A DNA stretch of 32,406 nucleotides from UBA2965 sp036526135 (GCA_036526135.1 DATCZA010000055.1:1-32406); one strand, 5' to 3'; numbered from the stretch's first letter, positions 8,864 to 17,635 are shown. Translations and numbers: made by a program. The notes: generated by a model from the sequence alone, not told the origin.

Positions 8864-9895
8864 ATGAGCGAGACCAGCAGGCACTGCAGCAAGCCACAGG
8901 TGCCAATTATCCGTGCGGCCAACCTGATGGGCTTCATCGACTTTCTGGAGAAAACCGCCGGGCCAGCGGACGGCTGCCTGGGACGTGCGGGTCTTTCCCG
9001 GGAGCTCACGAAGCGTCCCGAATGTCTGATTTCTTTCCCAAGGGCGATCAGATTCCTGGAGCTGGCATCGGCCCAAATCGGTACCCCGCACATGGGTTGG
9101 TACGTCGGGCGGGATCATCCCATCAGCGCGCTAGGCAGCTATGGCCAGCGGCTCGACGCCTGCGTGACCGTGCACGACTACCTGCGCACCGGGGTGTCAC
9201 TTTACCCGAGAGTAAGCAACCGGGACTCCCTCAAGCTCGAAGAGGTCCGCGAGGGCCTGCGGATACATCACGACTCCGGCCTCCCGCCAAGTTTAGGAAC
9301 CCATCAGAGCGATCTTCACTTCATCGAGATTACTCTCGGCAAGCTCCGGGAAGCCCTCGGACCTTCCTGGACCCCAGGCCGTGTGGGCATCGCGCACAGC
9401 CCCAGCGAACCCGTGCCCGCGGATTCGCTGCTCGCAAGCGCCGGTGTCCTTACCAAAAGCGGAACGGCATTCATCGAAGTCAGCAAGGCCGAGCTACGCG
9501 CCGTTTTCCCGCGCAGACGCAGACCAACCAACAGCCGCCCGCCCAGCGTCAGCCTCTCGAGCCTTCCCGCGGACTTCGTCGGGCTGGCCCGAGCGCAGAT
9601 CGAAATGCTGCTGCCGACCGGACGCATCGGCATCGAGCTGCTGGCGGAGAGCATGGGGTTGTCGGTTCGCAGCGTGCAGCGTCGCATCGCAAGCGCGGAA
9701 TCGAGTTTCTCCGAGCTGCTGGAGGACGCTCGATTTCGACTCGCAACTAGCTGGCTGGAGCACACTTCCAAATCGGTCACCGAGATCGCCTTCGACCTGG
9801 GATATCAATACCCTGCCAACTTCACTCGAGCGTTCCGAGCGAGAACGGGGTTGCCGCCGAATGCCTATCGAGCAACCTTCTCCGGAAGCGCCTGA
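8864..9895 (+). CDS. AraC-family transcriptional regulator
   Basis: 343 residues; ATG 8864 follows an AGAGGGA ribosome site. The N-terminal 200 or so residues resemble the arabinose-binding-like domain of OruR/ArgR-type AraC regulators (PF12625 type, including the YGQRLDACVTVHDYLRTG region). The C-terminal part, about residues 245-340, is an HTH_18 double helix-turn-helix: IELLAESMGLSVRSVQRRI followed by SVTEIAFDLGYQYPANFTRAFR and GLPPNAYR. It is transcribed away from the tannase-like gene across a 186-base gap, a usual arrangement for a regulator and its target. The inducer is unknown; an aromatic ester or its product is a reasonable guess. It is one of few clearly cytoplasmic proteins in the window. 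Confidence 0.92.
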   Translation: MSETSRHCSKPQVPIIRAANLMGFIDFLEKTAGPADGCLGRAGLSRELTKRPECLISFPRAIRFLELASAQIGTPHMGWYVGRDHPISALGSYGQRLDACVTVHDYLRTGVSLYPRVSNRDSLKLEEVREGLRIHHDSGLPPSLGTHQSDLHFIEITLGKLREALGPSWTPGRVGIAHSPSEPVPADSLLASAGVLTKSGTAFIEVSKAELRAVFPRRRRPTNSRPPSVSLSSLPADFVGLARAQIEMLLPTGRIGIELLAESMGLSVRSVQRRIASAESSFSELLEDARFRLATSWLEHTSKSVTEIAFDLGYQYPANFTRAFRARTGLPPNAYRATFSGSA

Positions 9896-9898
9896 CGT

Positions 9899-10011
9899 TC
9901 GAAGCGGCATCGCCCGACCTGACCCCCGCGCTTCATCGCCCCCTCGAATGGAGGTAGCATCGCAAACTTCGTTGCGGGCAAAGCGATTTCCGCATCACGC
10001 TCGAAGCGGCA
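9899..10011 (+). repeat. 11-bp direct repeat upstream of sulfatase gene
   Basis: TCGAAGCGGCA occurs at 9899-9909 and again at 10001-10011, bracketing most of the 131-base gap between the AraC-family gene and the sulfatase. Direct repeats are the usual form of AraC-type binding sites, but 102-base spacing is far longer than normal, so this could be chance in GC-rich DNA. Confidence 0.3.
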
Positions 10012-10026
10012 CGCGCAGAGGAAAAC

Positions 10027-11547
10027 ATGATGATCACACGGATAGCGGCGACCACCGCCGCATTGCTGCTGAGCTTCGCCGCCTGGGGCGCCGAGCAGCC
10101 GAACATCCTCGTGATCTGGGGCGACGACATCGGCATCACCAACATCAGCGCGTACAGCGACGGCATCATGGGGTACCGCACGCCGAACATCGACCGTATC
10201 GCCAGCGAGGGCGTGCGCTTCACCGACTACTACGGCGATCAGAGCTGCACGGCAGGCCGGTCCACTTTCATCACTGGCCAGTCGGGCCTGCGAACGGGGC
10301 TGACCAAGGTGGGCCTGCCCGGCGCCGAGCTGGGCATTCAGGACCGAGACGTGACGCTGGCCGAGGTGCTCAGGGACATGGGCTACGCCACCGGGCAGTT
10401 CGGCAAGAACCACCTGGGCGACAAAGATGAGCATCTGCCCACCAATCACGGCTTTGACGAGTTCCTGGGCAACCTCTATCACCTGAACGCCGAGGAGGAG
10501 CCTGAGGATCCCGACTATCCAAAGGTCCCCGGCTTCCGGGAACGGTTCGGGCCGCGCGGCGTGATCCACTCGTTCGCCGATGGGAAGGTAGAGGATACCG
10601 GGCCGCTCACGCGCAAGCGCATGGAAACGGCGGACGAGGAATTCGTTGCCGCCGCGAAGGATTTCGTCGACCGGTCCGTCAAGGCCGACAAGCCGTTCTT
10701 CGTCTGGCTCAACACCACGGGCATGCACTTCCGCACCCACCCGGCGGAGAAGCACCTGGGCAAGTCGGGCCAGGGCCCGTACAACGACGTCATGATGGCC
10801 CACGACGAGCTTGTCGGGCAGATGCTGAACCAGCTGGACGCGCTGGGCATCGCCGAGAACACCATCGTCTTCTACTCCACGGACAACGGCGTGCATTTCA
10901 ACACCTGGCCGGACGCCGGGGTCACCCCGTTCCGAAGCGAAAAGAACACCAACTGGGAAGGCGCCTACCGCGTGCCGGCCATGGTGCGCTGGCCCGGCAA
11001 GATCGCTCCCGGTCAGGTCTCCAACGAGATCATGTCCCACCTGGATTGGATGCCGACGCTCGTGGCAGCAGCCGGGGATGTCGGGCTCAAGGACAAGCTT
11101 CTCGAGGGCACGCGGATCGGCCGTAAGCAGTCGAAGCTGCATCTGGACGGCTATAACTTTCTGCCCTATCTGACCGGCCAGGCCGAAAACGGGCCGCGCC
11201 GGGAGTTCCACTACTTAAACGACGAGGGCATGCCGGTGGGCGTGCGGGTCGGGGACTGGAAGATCGTCTTCGCCGAGAACCGCGGCAAGACGATGGCGCT
11301 GTGGGCAGAGCCGTTCGTCACGCTCAGAATGTTCAAGATCTACAACCTGCGCCGTGATCCCTTCGAGCGTGCCGAGCACAACTCGAACTCCTACTGGGAC
11401 TGGATGATCGACAAGGCGCCTCAGGGCTACCTGGGCCTCGCCGCCACGGCGCAGTTCCTGCAGTCCTTTCAGGCGTACCCGCCGAGCCAGCGGCCGGACA
11501 GCTGGTCCATCGACCGGCTGACCGAAGCGCTTCTCGAGCAGCAATGA
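10027..11547 (+). CDS. Type I sulfatase (arylsulfatase-like), exported
   Basis: 506 residues; ATG 10027 follows a GAGGA ribosome site and begins a signal peptide ending near AAWGAEQ. Type I sulfatase features are clear: metal Asp pair in VIWGDDIG, the core SCTAGRSTF with Cys74 expected to be converted to formylglycine (C-x-A-x-R variant), GKNHLGD, and STDNGVHF with metal Asp-Asn. These enzymes remove sulfate from organic esters in the periplasm. It strongly resembles the second sulfatase at 25179-26747 (for example shared TNHGFDEF and FGPRGVI segments), with the C-terminal third more divergent. No formylglycine-generating enzyme is in the window. Its stop overlaps the MscS-type gene start (ATGA). 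The substrate is unknown. Confidence 0.93.
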   Translation: MMITRIAATTAALLLSFAAWGAEQPNILVIWGDDIGITNISAYSDGIMGYRTPNIDRIASEGVRFTDYYGDQSCTAGRSTFITGQSGLRTGLTKVGLPGAELGIQDRDVTLAEVLRDMGYATGQFGKNHLGDKDEHLPTNHGFDEFLGNLYHLNAEEEPEDPDYPKVPGFRERFGPRGVIHSFADGKVEDTGPLTRKRMETADEEFVAAAKDFVDRSVKADKPFFVWLNTTGMHFRTHPAEKHLGKSGQGPYNDVMMAHDELVGQMLNQLDALGIAENTIVFYSTDNGVHFNTWPDAGVTPFRSEKNTNWEGAYRVPAMVRWPGKIAPGQVSNEIMSHLDWMPTLVAAAGDVGLKDKLLEGTRIGRKQSKLHLDGYNFLPYLTGQAENGPRREFHYLNDEGMPVGVRVGDWKIVFAENRGKTMALWAEPFVTLRMFKIYNLRRDPFERAEHNSNSYWDWMIDKAPQGYLGLAATAQFLQSFQAYPPSQRPDSWSIDRLTEALLEQQ

Positions 11548-13136
11548 ACGTCCGCAGCGCCATCGCCGGGGGCCTCCTGTGCATCTGCTGGATCAGCGGC
11601 GCGGCCTGGGGAGAAGCGGAACCGATCGCCCAGGCCGATCTGCCCCCGGACGCCGCCCCTGCCGACCCGTACGGGCGCGACACCCCGAGGGGATCGATGG
11701 AAGGCTTCCTGGAATCCGCCGGCGAGGGCGACTTCGAGCGTGCGGCCAGATATCTGGATCTGCGAAACCTGCCGAATGCTCTGAATCGGTACTCACCGGA
11801 AACGCTCGCCCGAGGGCTCAATCTGGTGCTGGAGCGGGGAACCTGGCTGGACCTGACCCGGCTCAGCAACAGCCCGGAAGGCGACCTCGGCGACGGCCTG
11901 CCAACCTATCGGGATCCCCTGGACACCCTGTCGACCAGTCGCGGCGACGCCGAGCTTTGGCTGCAGCACGTCCCGTCGGATGTGCACGAGGGCATGCTGA
12001 TCTGGAAGGTATCGAATCGCAGCGTGGCCAGGCTGCCGGAGCTCTACGACGAGTTCCGCTTCTCTCCGCCCCTGGAGTACCTGCGCACCACGCTGCCCGA
12101 CGTGCGCCTGCTGGGCGTGCAGCTGTTCAAGTGGGTCTGGAGCCTGGCGGTGGGGCTGGCCGTCTGGGTGATCCTGTTCGGCACGTCGCGCCTGACGACA
12201 CGGGGGGCCATCCGGCGAGGGACACGTTGGGGAGCGCCTTTGCGCTACTTCCTGTCGGTCCCCGTCTCCATATCCGCAAGCCTGCTCCTGGCCGGGGCCG
12301 TGCTCCGCTCTCTCGGGCTGGGGCTCGAGGCCCAGCGCATCTCGGAAATGCAGACCGGCAATCTCATCCTGATTGCCTGGGTCTTCTTCACCGGCATCAA
12401 CTTCGCTCGGGACCTGTACATCGGCAAGCTGCAGAGCCAGGGCCGCGAGGGCACGGGCGCGCTGATCCGGCCGCTGGCCGCCGCACTCAAATCGGTGCTG
12501 GGGATCATCTTCGTCATCACCTGGCTCGACAACGCCGGCTACAACATCGGCGCCCTCCTGGCCGGCCTCGGCATCGGCGGCGTAGCCGTAGCACTCGTGC
12601 TTCAGAAACCCCTGGAGGACGTGTTCGCAGCCTTCACGCTGTTCACCCAGCAACCCATCCGGATCGGCGACTTCGGCCGCTTCGGAGAGCTCACCGGCAC
12701 CATCGAGGAGATCAGCCTGCGAACCACGCGGATAAGGACACTGGAGAACACCGTGGTCGCCGTGCCCAATGCGAAGTTCGCCGCGGAGCCCATCGAGAAC
12801 ATCTCGGCTCGCCGCCGGATCCTGTACCGGCCTTACGTCCGGCTGGAGTTCGGTACCACCCAGGAGCAGGTGGAGAACATCCTGCAGGGAGTCGGGAAGT
12901 TGCTCGCGGGTCATCCGAACGTGCTCGAGGAGGGCCGCCGGGTAAGGCTGCTGCGATTTGGCGAGATCGGCATCGAGATCGAAGGCTTTGCCTACATCGA
13001 CACCACCGTGTACGTGGACTATCTGGAGATCGCCGAGGAGTTGAACCTCGCCATCATGAACATCGTGGAGAGCGCGGGCGCCCGATTCGCTCAGCTCTCC
13101 GGCGACAGCGTCAAGCAGATGGTGGCGACCGGCTGA
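11544..13136 (+). CDS. MscS-family mechanosensitive channel with exported N-terminal domain
   Basis: 530 residues. A signal peptide (to about residue 25, AWGEAEP) precedes a periplasmic domain of about 170 residues, then membrane helices near residues 195-215, 230-255, 265-290 and 310-330. The pore helix and start of the beta domain are diagnostic of MscS: glycine/alanine-rich GLGIGGVAVALVLQKPLEDVFA from about residue 343, then QQPIRIGDF and the VPNAKFA segment. The C-terminal cytoplasmic domain follows to about residue 520. MscS-type channels open under membrane tension to release solutes. The start overlaps the sulfatase stop by 4 bases, so the two are translationally coupled. The N-terminal exported domain resembles those of the larger MscK-like channels but is shorter. 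Confidence 0.92.
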   Translation: MNVRSAIAGGLLCICWISGAAWGEAEPIAQADLPPDAAPADPYGRDTPRGSMEGFLESAGEGDFERAARYLDLRNLPNALNRYSPETLARGLNLVLERGTWLDLTRLSNSPEGDLGDGLPTYRDPLDTLSTSRGDAELWLQHVPSDVHEGMLIWKVSNRSVARLPELYDEFRFSPPLEYLRTTLPDVRLLGVQLFKWVWSLAVGLAVWVILFGTSRLTTRGAIRRGTRWGAPLRYFLSVPVSISASLLLAGAVLRSLGLGLEAQRISEMQTGNLILIAWVFFTGINFARDLYIGKLQSQGREGTGALIRPLAAALKSVLGIIFVITWLDNAGYNIGALLAGLGIGGVAVALVLQKPLEDVFAAFTLFTQQPIRIGDFGRFGELTGTIEEISLRTTRIRTLENTVVAVPNAKFAAEPIENISARRRILYRPYVRLEFGTTQEQVENILQGVGKLLAGHPNVLEEGRRVRLLRFGEIGIEIEGFAYIDTTVYVDYLEIAEELNLAIMNIVESAGARFAQLSGDSVKQMVATG

Positions 13137-13168
13137 TCCGTGTGCAGATGGGGGTCGCAGCCGCGCTG

Positions 13169-13198
13169 TCGACACGTCCGCGCCGCCGTCGGCATACT
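13169..13198 (+). promoter_or_regulatory. Candidate sigma-70 promoter of the MoxR/Bat operon
   Basis: TCGACA (13169-13174, 5 of 6 to the -35 consensus) and CATACT (13193-13198, 4 of 6 to the -10 consensus) are spaced by 18 bases, about 70 bases before the MoxR ATG. The 131-base gap here is the largest break in the cluster, so an independent promoter is reasonable. Confidence 0.4.
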
Positions 13199-13267
13199 GC
13201 TGCCTGACACCACCGGGATCATTCGTCGCGCCGCTGACCCGGACGCGGCCGGGAAGCACGACACACC

Positions 13268-14245
13268 ATGCCCTACGAACAGATTCAAGCGCTCAACGAG
13301 CGCATGCAGCGCTCCATCATCGGCCAGGAAGCCGTGGTGGAGCGGCTCATCATCGGCCTGCTCGCCAACGGCAACCTGCTCGTCGAGGGCCTTCCCGGCC
13401 TCGCGAAGACCCGGGCGATCAAGTCCCTGGCCAAGAACCTGGAGGCCGACTTCAGCCGCATCCAGTTCACCCCGGACCTGCTGCCCTCGGACGTGACGGG
13501 CACGGAGGTCTACTACCAGCAGGAGGGGCGCAGCGAGTTCCGGTTCGAGCCCGGCCCGATTTTCGCCAACATCGTCCTGGGCGACGAGATCAACCGGGCG
13601 CCCGCAAAGGTCCAGGCCGCCATGCTGGAAGCGATGGAGGAACGCCAGGTCACCGTGGCGGGGACGACCCATCCCATGCCCGAGCTCTTCATGGTCATGG
13701 CCACCCAGAACCCGGTGGAGCAGGAAGGAACCTACCCGCTGCCAGAGGCGCAGATGGACCGCTTTCTGATGCACGTCAACATCGAGTACCCGCCGGTGGA
13801 GGACGAGGTGCTCATCATGGATCTGGTTCGGGCGGAAGAAGGCGCCACCGGCAGCGATGGCGGCTCCGGATCGGAGGAGGCGCGCATCCCCCAGCAGGCG
13901 ATCTTCGACGCCCGGGCGGAGATCGCGGCGATTCACCTCTCCGACGCCATCAAGCGGTACATGGCGGATCTGGTCTACGCCACCCGCACCCCGCAGCGCT
14001 ACTCGGACGACCTCGACCGCTGGATCGACGTCGGTGCGAGCCCCCGGGGGTCCCTGGCGCTGGACAAGTGCGGGCGCGCCCACGCGTGGCTGAATCGTCG
14101 GGATTTCGTCGATCCCGGCGACGTCCGAGCGATCGTTCACGACTGCCTGCGCCACCGGCTGATGCTCTCCTACGAAGCCAAGGGCGAGGGCGTCACCTCA
14201 GACAAGGTGATCGACGTGCTGCTGGAGAAGGTGGCCCTGCCCTGA
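13268..14245 (+). CDS. MoxR-family AAA ATPase
   Basis: 325 residues. Walker A is GLPGLAKT (residues 41-48), Walker B is VLGDEINRAP, and the sensor region reads MATQNPVEQEGTYPLPEAQMDRF, a hallmark of MoxR proteins. The C-terminal lid domain includes YSDDLDRWIDVGASPRG. MoxR ATPases act as chaperones that, with VWA-domain partners, mature or assemble protein complexes, often in the envelope. Here it heads a full set of partners (DUF58, DUF4381, two VWA proteins, TPR and BatD), the layout known from Bat aerotolerance loci and related proteobacterial operons. It has no export signal and is cytoplasmic. A gap of 7 bases separates it from the DUF58 gene. Confidence 0.95.
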   Translation: MPYEQIQALNERMQRSIIGQEAVVERLIIGLLANGNLLVEGLPGLAKTRAIKSLAKNLEADFSRIQFTPDLLPSDVTGTEVYYQQEGRSEFRFEPGPIFANIVLGDEINRAPAKVQAAMLEAMEERQVTVAGTTHPMPELFMVMATQNPVEQEGTYPLPEAQMDRFLMHVNIEYPPVEDEVLIMDLVRAEEGATGSDGGSGSEEARIPQQAIFDARAEIAAIHLSDAIKRYMADLVYATRTPQRYSDDLDRWIDVGASPRGSLALDKCGRAHAWLNRRDFVDPGDVRAIVHDCLRHRLMLSYEAKGEGVTSDKVIDVLLEKVALP

Positions 14246-14252
14246 CTCGAGC

Positions 14253-15194
14253 ATGAGCGTCGATCCCCGCATCCATGTCACCCTGCAGCACCTCACCTCC
14301 ATGCAGGGAGCGGCCGGCGGCATCACGTTCCTGCCGCGACAGGCTTCGGCCAGCGTCCTCAACGGCCGGCACGCTTCCCGTCTGCGGGGCCGCGGCCTGA
14401 ACTTCGAGGAGATGCGCGGCTACCTTCCCGGCGACGATGTCCGCTCCATCGACTGGAAGGCCACCGCGCGCACCGGCCAGCCCCATGTTCGGGTCTTTAC
14501 CGAGGAGCGTGATCGACCCGCGCTGCTGGTCGTGGATCAGCGGATGTCCATGTTCTTCGGCTCCCGGCTCAACATGAAATCCGTCACCGCCGCCGAAGCC
14601 GCCGCCATCGCCGCCTTCCGCATACTGGATGCCGGCGACCGGGTCGGCGGCGTGGTGTTCGGCGACGACGAGCACGTGGAGTTCGTGCCCAGGCGCAGCC
14701 AGCGCACGGTCTACGGGCTGCTGGAAGCCGTCACCGAGATGAACCAGGGTCTGCACGCCGACAAGACCGTGGACGCCCGACCCGGCAGCCTGAACGACAT
14801 CCTCAAGAGCGTGGCTCGCATCGCCCACCACGATCATCTGGTTCTCATCTTCAGCGACTTCGACGGCATCGACGAGTACACCCACCGGCACCTGAACGGG
14901 ATTGCCCAACACAACGACATCATCGCGATGCTCGTGTACGACCCCATGGCCGAGGGGCTCGAGCCGGGCCAGCGGGCCGTCATCGGGGACAGCCGCATGC
15001 AGGCGGAGGTGGACCTGGGATCGGAGGCGACGCGCACCGCCGTCAGCGGGTTCAGCCGCCAGCGCCTCGAGCGCATCTACCAGTGGCAGACCGAGATCAA
15101 CCTTTCGGTGCTCCCGTTGAGCGCGGGTGAGCCCACGCTGCCCCAGATCCGCCGACTGACGGGCGGCATGGCTCCGAGGCGCAAAGTACGATGA
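14253..15194 (+). CDS. DUF58 protein, MoxR partner
   Basis: 313 residues with the DUF58 signature around residues 45-95: GRGLNFEEMRGYLPGDDVRSIDW, followed by ARTGQPHVRVFTEER and a VWA-like fold starting LLVVDQRMSM. Later VWA-like strands include VLIFSDFDGID. DUF58 proteins occur next to MoxR ATPases and probably link the ATPase to its VWA partners. No membrane helix is visible, unlike many longer DUF58 proteins, so this one is likely cytoplasmic or peripheral. Its last codons overlap the start of the DUF4381 gene (ATGA), consistent with a single transcript and coupled translation. Confidence 0.93.
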   Translation: MSVDPRIHVTLQHLTSMQGAAGGITFLPRQASASVLNGRHASRLRGRGLNFEEMRGYLPGDDVRSIDWKATARTGQPHVRVFTEERDRPALLVVDQRMSMFFGSRLNMKSVTAAEAAAIAAFRILDAGDRVGGVVFGDDEHVEFVPRRSQRTVYGLLEAVTEMNQGLHADKTVDARPGSLNDILKSVARIAHHDHLVLIFSDFDGIDEYTHRHLNGIAQHNDIIAMLVYDPMAEGLEPGQRAVIGDSRMQAEVDLGSEATRTAVSGFSRQRLERIYQWQTEINLSVLPLSAGEPTLPQIRRLTGGMAPRRKVR

Positions 15195-15673
15195 GCGCTT
15201 ACGACGGCTTGAACCTGCCCCAGCTCCTGGAGCTCATGCACGAGCTGCACTTGCCCGAGCCGATCTCCATGGTGCCCCAGACCCCCGGCTGGTGGGTGCT
15301 CGCCGGGTGGCTCGCGGCCATTGCGCTGATGACCGCCGCTCACCTTGCCGGGCGCCGCCGGCGCAACCGCTATCGGCGCGAGGCTCAATCCTCGCTGGAC
15401 GGCATCGCCGCCCGGGCGGCGGACGATCCGTCCGGAAGCGCCCAGGAGATCGCCGCCCTGCTGAAACGAACGGCGCTGGCCGCTTACCCGCGGGCGACGG
15501 TCGCATCCCTTTACGGAGCCGATTGGGCGGCCTTTCTCTGCACAACGGCCGGCAACGATCCGGAGATCGCCGCTGCCGCAGACGGGCTCGCCGGCAGCGC
15601 CTACCGCGCTGACGCGGACGGCCGTGCGCTCGTCAGCCCGGCCGGTCGCTGGATCAGGCTGCATCGTGCTTGA
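15191..15673 (+). CDS. DUF4381 membrane protein
   Basis: 160 residues. The sequence begins with a short amphipathic region containing LPEPISMVPQTPGWW, then a single membrane helix (about residues 35-53) followed by an Arg-rich RRRRNRYRRE cytoplasmic boundary and a small soluble domain with LLKRTALAAYPRATVASLYGADW. This is the usual build of DUF4381 proteins, which occur only in MoxR/VWA operons and have no assigned activity. The stop overlaps the start of the following VWA gene by eight bases. It may help hold the complex at the inner membrane; this is inference from topology. Confidence 0.9.
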   Translation: MSAYDGLNLPQLLELMHELHLPEPISMVPQTPGWWVLAGWLAAIALMTAAHLAGRRRRNRYRREAQSSLDGIAARAADDPSGSAQEIAALLKRTALAAYPRATVASLYGADWAAFLCTTAGNDPEIAAAADGLAGSAYRADADGRALVSPAGRWIRLHRA

Positions 15674-16652
15674 CCTGGCCTCCCCCTGGGCGCTCCTGCT
15701 CACACCGCTGCCCCTGGTGATCTGGTGGCTGCTGCCGCCCCAGCGGGAAGCGGTGAGCGCGCTGCGCGTGCCCTTCTTCGATCGGATCGTAGCCAGCGCC
15801 GGTTCCCAGGCGCGGGCCGGCGCGGTGATCATGCGCCGCCGGCCTCTGCAGATGCTCGTGGCGGCCACCGTGTGGCTGCTGGTCGTTTTCGGCCTCGCGC
15901 GGCCGGAGTGGGTGGGCGAGCCCATCGTGCGCACCGAGGCGGCGAGAGACATCATGCTGGCCATCGACCTGTCCGGTTCCATGGACTACCGGGACTTTCC
16001 CGACGGCGACGGGCGCAACATCGGCCGGTTCGAGGCCGTACAGAAGGTGGTGGACCGCTTCATCGCCAACCGCGAGAGCGATCGGGTCGGCATGATCGTG
16101 TTCGGCACCAAGGCCTATCTGCAGATACCGTTCACGCGCGACCTGGAATCGGCCCGCGCCCTCGTGAAGCTCATGGAGGTCGGCATGGCCGGTCCCAAGA
16201 CGGCCCTGGGAGACGCCATCGGGCTGGCCATCCGCACCTTCGAGTCGAGCGAGGTCGACGACCGTCTGCTCATACTGCTGACCGACGGCAACGACACCGG
16301 CAGCGCCATGACGCCCGTCAACGCCGCGGAGATCGCGAAGCTGAACGCGGTGGAGGTCTACACCATCGGCATCGGGGACACCGAAGCATCAGGCGAGGAC
16401 CGGGTGGACTTCGAGGCGTTGACAGAGATCGCCGAGCGCACGGGCGGCGCCTTCTTCAACGCGGAGGACGCCTCTGCGCTGACCGCCATTTACCAGCGCA
16501 TCGACGAAGCCGCGGTGGCCGACGTTCGCACCCAGTCCTGGCGGCCCCGGGCATCCCTCGTGCACTGGCCGGCGGGCGCGGCGGCGCTGCTGATCATCCT
16601 TGCCTACGCTGCGCTCCTGATCGGTGCCCGGCGAAGGAACGTGCCCGCATGA
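15666..16652 (+). CDS. VWA-domain membrane protein with intact MIDAS (BatA-like)
   Basis: 328 residues from GTG 15666, chosen because it starts the typical VLDLASPWALLL sequence and lies at the end of the DUF4381 gene; an earlier ATG at 15624 would add an unlikely Arg/Ser-rich leader. Two N-terminal helices (about 7-25 and 58-75) precede a VWA domain (about 93-285) and a C-terminal helix (about 300-322). The MIDAS motif is complete: Asp101-Leu-Ser103-Gly-Ser105 and a later LLTDGND. The domain faces the periplasm in related BatA proteins. It is expected to bind a divalent metal and partner proteins. It overlaps the second VWA gene by four bases (ATGA). Confidence 0.92.
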   Translation: MLDLASPWALLLTPLPLVIWWLLPPQREAVSALRVPFFDRIVASAGSQARAGAVIMRRRPLQMLVAATVWLLVVFGLARPEWVGEPIVRTEAARDIMLAIDLSGSMDYRDFPDGDGRNIGRFEAVQKVVDRFIANRESDRVGMIVFGTKAYLQIPFTRDLESARALVKLMEVGMAGPKTALGDAIGLAIRTFESSEVDDRLLILLTDGNDTGSAMTPVNAAEIAKLNAVEVYTIGIGDTEASGEDRVDFEALTEIAERTGGAFFNAEDASALTAIYQRIDEAAVADVRTQSWRPRASLVHWPAGAAALLIILAYAALLIGARRRNVPA

Positions 16653-17635
16653 TGGAGCTCCTGCACTTCATCCGGCCCCTGTGGCTCGCTGCTCTGCCAG
16701 CCATCGTGTGCGTGTGGTGGCTGGTTCGGCGGCGCGATGCGCTGCAGGCGAGCGCCGGCCGGTTCTTGGCGCCGCACTTGAGCGAGGCGCTGACCATCAA
16801 CCGCAATGCCAGGCGCGGCTTACGCGCCGTGGACGGCGTCGCGGTCACGGCCATCCTGCTCGCCCTGGCCACGGCGGGGCCCACCTGGAGCCGACAGGCC
16901 AGCCCCTGGTATGCGGAGACCGCGCCGGTGGTGGTGGCCGTGGAGGTGTCCGACAGCATGCGCGCCAACGACCTGCAGCCAACCCGCCTGGATCGGGCCC
17001 GGTTCAAGATTCTCGACCTGATCGCCGCGCGTACGGGATCGCGGACGGCGCTGATCGCCTATGCCGGCAGCGCGCACACGGTCATGCCGCCCACCACCGA
17101 TGCGGAAGTGCTCAGGCCGTTTCTGGAGAGCCTGGACCCCGCCATCATGCCCACCGGCGGGGCCAACGCCGCCGCCGTGCTGCCCCTGGCCCGATCGCTG
17201 CTCGGCGAGGCGGCCGCAACCGGAACCCTGCTGTTCGTCAACGACGGCTTCGACCCCGTGGACGTTCCGGCCCTGGCCGCCTTCGCCCGGGATCCTGGCA
17301 ACCCCCCCATGGCGGCTCTGGTCCTCGGCACGGAAGCCGGCGGCGTAGCGCTCATGCCCGACGGATCGCCCGTTCAGAGCGAGGGCGGCGATCGCCTGGA
17401 CACCCGGGTGGACGCATCGCTGTTGCGTCGCGCCGAGTCCGAGGGCGGCGTCACCATCGTCCGCACCGGTCCGGGGGACGCCGACGTCCGCCGGTTGCTC
17501 CGCGTGGTGGAGTCGAACCTGCGCCAGGCGGACGACCCGGACGCCACCTGGCGCGATCAGGGCTGGTGGCTCTTGTGGCCGGCCGCGCTGCTGTCGCTGC
17601 TGTGGTTCCGCCGCGGATGGACCATGCAGTGGTAG
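16649..17635 (+). CDS. VWA-domain membrane protein with altered MIDAS (BatB-like)
   Basis: 328 residues from ATG 16649 (ATGATG, overlapping the upstream stop). Two N-terminal helices (about 10-25 and 63-80), a VWA domain (about 92-290) and a C-terminal helix near 305-320 match the BatA/BatB plan. The first MIDAS position is Glu99 rather than Asp in Glu-Val-Ser-Asp-Ser, and the later motif reads VNDGFD instead of the usual TDG. Metal binding may therefore be altered or lost. The segment after MIDAS (DLQPTRLDRARFKILDL) is typical of the second VWA protein in these operons. Many relatives fuse this protein to TPR repeats; here the TPR part is a separate gene that begins inside its last codons. 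Confidence 0.9.
   Translation: MMELLHFIRPLWLAALPAIVCVWWLVRRRDALQASAGRFLAPHLSEALTINRNARRGLRAVDGVAVTAILLALATAGPTWSRQASPWYAETAPVVVAVEVSDSMRANDLQPTRLDRARFKILDLIAARTGSRTALIAYAGSAHTVMPPTTDAEVLRPFLESLDPAIMPTGGANAAAVLPLARSLLGEAAATGTLLFVNDGFDPVDVPALAAFARDPGNPPMAALVLGTEAGGVALMPDGSPVQSEGGDRLDTRVDASLLRRAESEGGVTIVRTGPGDADVRRLLRVVESNLRQADDPDATWRDQGWWLLWPAALLSLLWFRRGWTMQW

Noticed and set aside
9865..11211. Minus-strand open frame of 448 codons opposite the first sulfatase
   Set aside because: Antisense to a clear sulfatase with its formylglycine core; no domain visible in the antisense product.
11579..13207. Second plus-strand frame overlapping the MscS-type gene
   Set aside because: Arg/Pro-rich product typical of an out-of-frame GC-rich translation.
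11793..13259. Long minus-strand open frame (488 codons) opposite the MscS-type gene
   Set aside because: High-GC shadow: the plus strand carries an unmistakable MscS pore motif and coupled starts, and the antisense product has no recognisable motif.
13137..13267. Terminator between the MscS-type and MoxR genes
   Set aside because: No stem followed by T residues is visible; only a candidate promoter can be supported.
15725..16648. In-frame upstream extension of the second VWA gene across the first VWA gene
   Set aside because: The extension is an Arg/His-rich shadow; the real protein begins at ATG 16649 with two membrane helices.
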